This document shows, one piece after another, positions 60,495-64,000 of a stretch of DNA of 64,000 nt. Within the stretch, counting starts at the first letter, position 1. Each line of letters opens with the position of its first letter. This DNA is from CAZIAK01 sp964537035 (GTDB lineage Bacteria; Planctomycetota; B15-G4), in the NCBI GenBank assembly GCA_964537035.1, contig CAZIAK010000003.1, forward strand, positions 62,001 through 126,000, read 5' to 3'. The position numbers and the translations under genes were made by a program. The notes beneath the pieces were generated by a model, which was not told the DNA's origin, did not search any database, and worked only from the letters and a program-made list of their open reading frames with translations.

Positions 60495-63400
60495 TCAGGA
60501 CTTCTTCAGGCCGAAGCGACGCACCCGTCGCATGACCCGTCCCATGAGTCCGCCGGGTGGCTGTTGCTCGGGGTGAGCGAGGCGTTCAGCACAGAGCGCC
60601 GCCACCTGGGCCACGGTGGGCAAGACCAGCTCACCAGGGGTCAGGCGCACGCCCATCTGCTTGCGGATCTCGCCGATCACGGTCATGAGCAGCAACGAGT
60701 GGCCACCCAGATCGAAGAAGTTGTCGTGGGCTCCCACCCGCTCGACCTCCAGCACCGTGCTCCAGATCTGGGCCACCTGGCGCTCGCTGTCGTTGCGCGG
60801 GGCGACGAAGCCGCTGTCTCGTCCGGCCCGCGCTGCGTTGGGGGCCGGCAGGGCCCGGCGATCGACCTTGCCGTGGGGCGTGAGGGGCAGGGCGTCGAGG
60901 GCCATGAAGGCGCTGGGCACCATGTAGCCTGGCAGCTCCTGGCCCAGGGCGCCGCGCAACTCGACGTCGCTGGGGGCAGGCGCGCGCGCCACCACGTAGG
61001 CCACCAGCCGGGGGCTGCCCTTGGTGTCCTCGCGCAACAGCACCACCGCTTCTTGCACACGGTCCAGACGGCACAGGCAGGCCTCGATCTCGGCCAGTTC
61101 GATGCGGTAGCCCCGGTACTTGACCTGGGTGTCGATGCGGCCCAAGAACTCGAGCTCACCGTCGGAGCGGTAGCGCACCTGGTCGCCCGTGCGGTAGAGC
61201 CTGGCTCCGTCGACGTCTGAGAAGGGGTCGGGGAGGAACCGTTCGGCGGTGAGCTCGGGGCGTTCGAAGTAGCCGGTGGCCAGCCCCGCGCCGCCCACGT
61301 GCAGCTCGCCCGGCACGCCGATGGGCACGGGCTCTCCCCGGGGATCGAGCACGTAGACCTGGGCGTTGCTCACCGGGCGGCCGATGGGCACCTCGTCGAG
61401 CCACTGCTCTGCGCTCGCGCCGTCGTCGGCGTCACTCACGTCACTCACGTCACTCACGTCGCTCGCGTCGTCGCCGCTCGTGTCGTCGTCGTCAGGCGGC
61501 AACAGCTCGCAGGACGTGGCCACGATGGTGGACTCGGTAGGGCCGTAGGTGTTCAGCACCCGGGGGGACGGCCGCACCCGCCGGTACCACTCGTCGAGCT
61601 GCTCGGGCTTGGCCCGCTCGCCGCCCAGGATGATCAGCCGCACGGCTTCGGGCCAATGCACGGACGCATCTGCCAACCCATCGACCACCACATGCCAGAA
61701 GGCCGTGGGGAAGTCGATGATGGTGATCTTCCACAGGTCGCAAGCCGCCAGGAAGTCGTCCACCGAGGCGAGCATGGCCTCGTTGCGCAAGACCAACGTG
61801 GCCCCGGACAACAGGGTGGGATAGATCTCTTCTGCCGCCGTGTCGAAGCTGATCGAGGCGAACTGCAACATGCGATCGTCGGGCACCATGGCGAAGGCGC
61901 GCCGGGAGTGATCGACGTAGTTGGCCAAGGCGCGGTGCGGCACGACCACGCCCTTGGGCTTCCCCGTAGAGCCAGAGGTGTAGATCAGGTACGCAGGGTC
62001 ATCGCCCCCCACCGTGGTCTGCGGCGCCACGGCGGACTGATCCGCCCAGGGCTTGCCCGGGTCGTCGAGGCAGACCACCTGCACACCGTCGCCCAGGTCA
62101 TCGAAGCGCGAGGCCAGCCTCTGCTGGGTCAACAGGACCACCGGTCGGCAGTCTTCGACCAGATAGCCCAGTCGCTCCTGGGGATGGGCCGGGTCCATGG
62201 GCATGTAGGCCGCCCCCGCCTTGAGCACGGCCAGCATGGCCACCACGGTGGACAGGTCCCGCTCGACGCACAGGGCCACCCGCTCGCCGGGCTGCGCGCC
62301 GTGACTGACCAGCCAGTGGGCCAGGCGGTTCGCCGCGGCGTCGAGCGCGCCGTAGGTCAGCCGGCCCTCGCCCTCGGCTTCTGCCAGCGCATCGCCTCGC
62401 ACCACGGCGATCTGATCGGGCGTGGCCGCCGCCTGGCGCTCAAACGCCCGATGAATGCAGGCGTCAACAGGCGGATCGACGGCCGTACGGTTCCAGTCGA
62501 CGACCATGGTCTGCCGCTCGGCGTCGGTGAGCAGGGGCAGCTCGGCCAGGCAGCGGCTGGGGTCGGCGGCCATGCCCGCGAGCAGGGCCCGCATGTTGGC
62601 CAGGATGCGCTCGACCGCGTCGCCCTCGAAGCGGGTCAGGTCATAAGAGATGCCCAAGGTGAGCTGTTTGCCCGGGATGATCACCGCCGAGAGCGGATGG
62701 CCGGGCGCGCCATGGTGACCGTGCACGTCGGCCACGGTCAGCTCGCCGCCCCAGTCGCTGGCTGTCAGATCGCCGGTCCAGTTCTCGAAGACGAGCAGAC
62801 TCTCGAACAAGGGCAGGCCCGCGGGCACATCGCTGAAGGCCTTGACCTCGACCAGGGGGCAATGCTCGAACTCCCGCTGACGGACAGAGCGCGCCTGCAG
62901 GTCCTTGAGCCAGGGCATCAACGAGGCCTCGGGAGGCACGGACACCCGCGAGGGCAGGATGTTCGTGAACAGCCCGATCATCGTGTCGGCGCCTTGCAGC
63001 GGCACCGAACGACCGGAGACGATGGTGCCGAAGAGCACGTCGTCTTCTCCCGAGTAGCACGAGAGCATGAGCGCCCAGGCGCCTTGCACCAGGGTGTTCA
63101 TGGTCAGGCCGTGGCTCTGGGCGAGAGTCGTGAGGTTGGCGGTCTCGCTCTCGGACAGCTCGATGCTCGTGCCGTCGTAGTGCACCACAGGCGCGTGGAG
63201 GCTCACCGGGGCCAGGTCGACGCCCAGGTGCGTGGGGCTGGAGAATCCGCCCAGTTCACCGCGCCAGTAGGCCTCGGCCGATGCCGGGTCTTGCGCTTGA
63301 ATCCAGGAGACGAAGTCGCGATAGGGTCGGTGCTCGGCCAAGGTCAGCTCGCCCCCGGAGACGAGCGACCGATAGCGATCGAGCACCTCGTTCAACACGA

Positions 63401-63854
63401 TTGATGCCGACCAGCCCTCGATCAGGATGTGATGGAAGCTCCACATCAGCCGCCACGACTCGGCCCCTGTGCGAAACAGCGCCAGACGCATGAGCGGCGG
63501 GACTTCGAAGTCGACGCCTTGCTCGCGATCGTCGTGACGCCAGGCCGCCACCCGCTCGTCCTGCTCCGCCCTGGACAGCTGGGACAGATCTTCGCAGGGG
63601 ATCTCGACCGGCACCTCGCGCTGCACCACTTGCAGCGGCTTCTCGAGCTCGTCCCAGTGAAACGACGTGCGCAGGATCGGGTGCCGGGCGAAGGCGCCGC
63701 GCCAGGCCTCTGCGAACTCATCGAGGCGCAAGCTGCCCTTCAAGAAGTAGTCGAGCTGGATCAGGTACATCCCCGTGTCGCCCGTGGTCACGCTGTCGAA
63801 CAGCATGCCGTGCTGCATGGGGACCAGTTCGTAGATGTCTTCGACGTCTTCCAT
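60495..63854 (-). CDS. Nonribosomal peptide synthetase, single module C-A-PCP
   Basis: 1119 residues. Condensation domain ~1-440; the active-site motif reads HHILIEG (141-147), with Glu replacing Asp of HHxxxDG. Adenylation domain ~455-1000: IYTSGSTGKPKG near 625 and NTYGPTES. The hand-derived pocket is D-T-E-D-I-G-T-I-V, a D-T-E-D-type code I recall only for basic substrates such as beta-lysine; treat as tentative. An Asp/Ser-rich stretch (~783-812, with repeated SDV) is inserted after NTYGPTES. PCP with LGGHSLLL near 1050. No TE. It is second in an operon behind a sulfotransferase gene (16 bp upstream) and ahead of two hydrolases, a thioesterase and another sulfotransferase. Confidence 0.95.
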   Translation of the reverse strand: MEDVEDIYELVPMQHGMLFDSVTTGDTGMYLIQLDYFLKGSLRLDEFAEAWRGAFARHPILRTSFHWDELEKPLQVVQREVPVEIPCEDLSQLSRAEQDERVAAWRHDDREQGVDFEVPPLMRLALFRTGAESWRLMWSFHHILIEGWSASIVLNEVLDRYRSLVSGGELTLAEHRPYRDFVSWIQAQDPASAEAYWRGELGGFSSPTHLGVDLAPVSLHAPVVHYDGTSIELSESETANLTTLAQSHGLTMNTLVQGAWALMLSCYSGEDDVLFGTIVSGRSVPLQGADTMIGLFTNILPSRVSVPPEASLMPWLKDLQARSVRQREFEHCPLVEVKAFSDVPAGLPLFESLLVFENWTGDLTASDWGGELTVADVHGHHGAPGHPLSAVIIPGKQLTLGISYDLTRFEGDAVERILANMRALLAGMAADPSRCLAELPLLTDAERQTMVVDWNRTAVDPPVDACIHRAFERQAAATPDQIAVVRGDALAEAEGEGRLTYGALDAAANRLAHWLVSHGAQPGERVALCVERDLSTVVAMLAVLKAGAAYMPMDPAHPQERLGYLVEDCRPVVLLTQQRLASRFDDLGDGVQVVCLDDPGKPWADQSAVAPQTTVGGDDPAYLIYTSGSTGKPKGVVVPHRALANYVDHSRRAFAMVPDDRMLQFASISFDTAAEEIYPTLLSGATLVLRNEAMLASVDDFLAACDLWKITIIDFPTAFWHVVVDGLADASVHWPEAVRLIILGGERAKPEQLDEWYRRVRPSPRVLNTYGPTESTIVATSCELLPPDDDDTSGDDASDVSDVSDVSDADDGASAEQWLDEVPIGRPVSNAQVYVLDPRGEPVPIGVPGELHVGGAGLATGYFERPELTAERFLPDPFSDVDGARLYRTGDQVRYRSDGELEFLGRIDTQVKYRGYRIELAEIEACLCRLDRVQEAVVLLREDTKGSPRLVAYVVARAPAPSDVELRGALGQELPGYMVPSAFMALDALPLTPHGKVDRRALPAPNAARAGRDSGFVAPRNDSERQVAQIWSTVLEVERVGAHDNFFDLGGHSLLLMTVIGEIRKQMGVRLTPGELVLPTVAQVAALCAERLAHPEQQPPGGLMGRVMRRVRRFGLKKS
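61431..61466. repeat. 9-bp tandem repeat inside NRPS A domain
   Basis: GTCACTCAC occurs three times in tandem (61431-61457), followed by a degenerate GTCGCTCGC (61458-61466). On the minus strand it encodes the SDV-SDV-SDV stretch of an Asp/Ser-rich insertion between A5 and A6. Copy number could vary by slippage without breaking the frame. Confidence 0.9.
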
Positions 63855-63870
63855 GGCAGAGCCTAGGCGA

Positions 63871-64000
63871 TCACCACTCGAGGTCGCGGCCGAGGAACTC
63901 GTACAGCCGCTGGTTGTGAGGTGCGAACAGGGCGCTCAACTTCTCACGGGTCGCGGGGTTCATGTCCGGGTAGTAGGGCGCTGCATTCAGCTTCTTGAAC
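63871..64000 (-). CDS. Sulfotransferase family protein, C-terminal fragment (5' end outside window)
   Basis: The last ~42 codons of a gene that begins right of the window. They read FKKLNAAPYYPDMNPATREK then LFAPHNQRLYEFLGRDLEW and stop, which is the typical C-terminus of sulfotransferase-domain proteins. It lies 16 bp upstream of the NRPS gene on the same strand. A second sulfation activity in the same operon is therefore likely, but only the tail is visible. Confidence 0.75.
   Translation of the reverse strand, partial: FKKLNAAPYYPDMNPATREKLSALFAPHNQRLYEFLGRDLEW

Noticed and set aside
61299..63404. Plus-strand frame of ~700 codons inside the NRPS gene
   Set aside because: Antisense to a clear NRPS; His/Gln/Gly-rich shadow.
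1..64000. CRISPR array, rRNA, prophage or riboswitch
   Set aside because: No regularly spaced repeats, rRNA cores, phage structural genes or conserved riboswitch motifs were seen.

Overview
The window reads as a GC-rich chromosome segment from an environmental Planctomycetota-like bacterium. Three things suggest this: an overlapping ECF sigma factor and Pkn-type kinase pair; many large secreted proteins (FG-GAP, beta-helix, kelch-like, LamG plus sialate esterase, PKD/FN3) whose C-termini often share a short beta-rich domain ending near a SNAL-type motif; and a sulfatase next to carbohydrate-active and regulatory-like domains. The lineage is inferred from gene style; no rRNA is present. A 100-N run at 21612-21711 shows this is a draft assembly.

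Layout. 1-2.1 kb: partial Ser/Thr kinase with its ECF sigma factor. 2.5-10 kb: SnoaL-like protein, a secreted zinc metalloprotease, and a two-gene heterodimeric ABC exporter. 10-19 kb: four-repeat beta-helix protein, kinase remnant, GNAT acetyltransferase, lipoprotein, sodium:solute symporter, RNase D, and a YHS-like lipoprotein interrupted by one in-frame UGA that has a SECIS-like hairpin at the right distance (candidate selenoprotein). 19-33 kb: secreted proteins (sugar dehydrogenase-like, kelch-like, sialate esterase, FG-GAP), a frameshifted secreted protein, an SRPBCC protein, a YCII lipoprotein, and a decayed IS91-type transposase with a second 443-bp fragment. tRNA-Asp(GUC) is at 34.0 kb. 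34-44 kb: carboxypeptidase-regulatory-like protein, asparaginase-like protein, DUF6122-like membrane protein, a mosaic secreted endonuclease I, a membrane/cupredoxin-like protein, and a secreted pyroglutamyl-peptidase-like protein whose catalytic Cys position is Ser.

44-64 kb looks like a biosynthetic region. It has four tightly overlapping genes (two GT4 glycosyltransferases, two hexapeptide acyltransferases), a divergent glycosyltransferase, an alpha/beta hydrolase, a CRTAC1-like protein and a sulfatase. Then come two stand-alone single-module NRPS proteins (each C-A-PCP, no TE) facing each other around a perfect 27-bp inverted repeat. The minus-strand NRPS lies in a compact operon with two alpha/beta hydrolases, a type II thioesterase and two sulfotransferases (one cut by the window edge). 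I infer a small sulfated, possibly glycosylated or acylated, peptide or lipopeptide; the product is unknown.

The most notable items are the candidate UGA-containing selenoprotein (18355-19002), the split two-module NRPS/sulfotransferase locus (53400-64000), the perfect inverted repeat at 56831-56931, and proof from reading frame that the N gap is a false gap between contigs sharing 55 bp.
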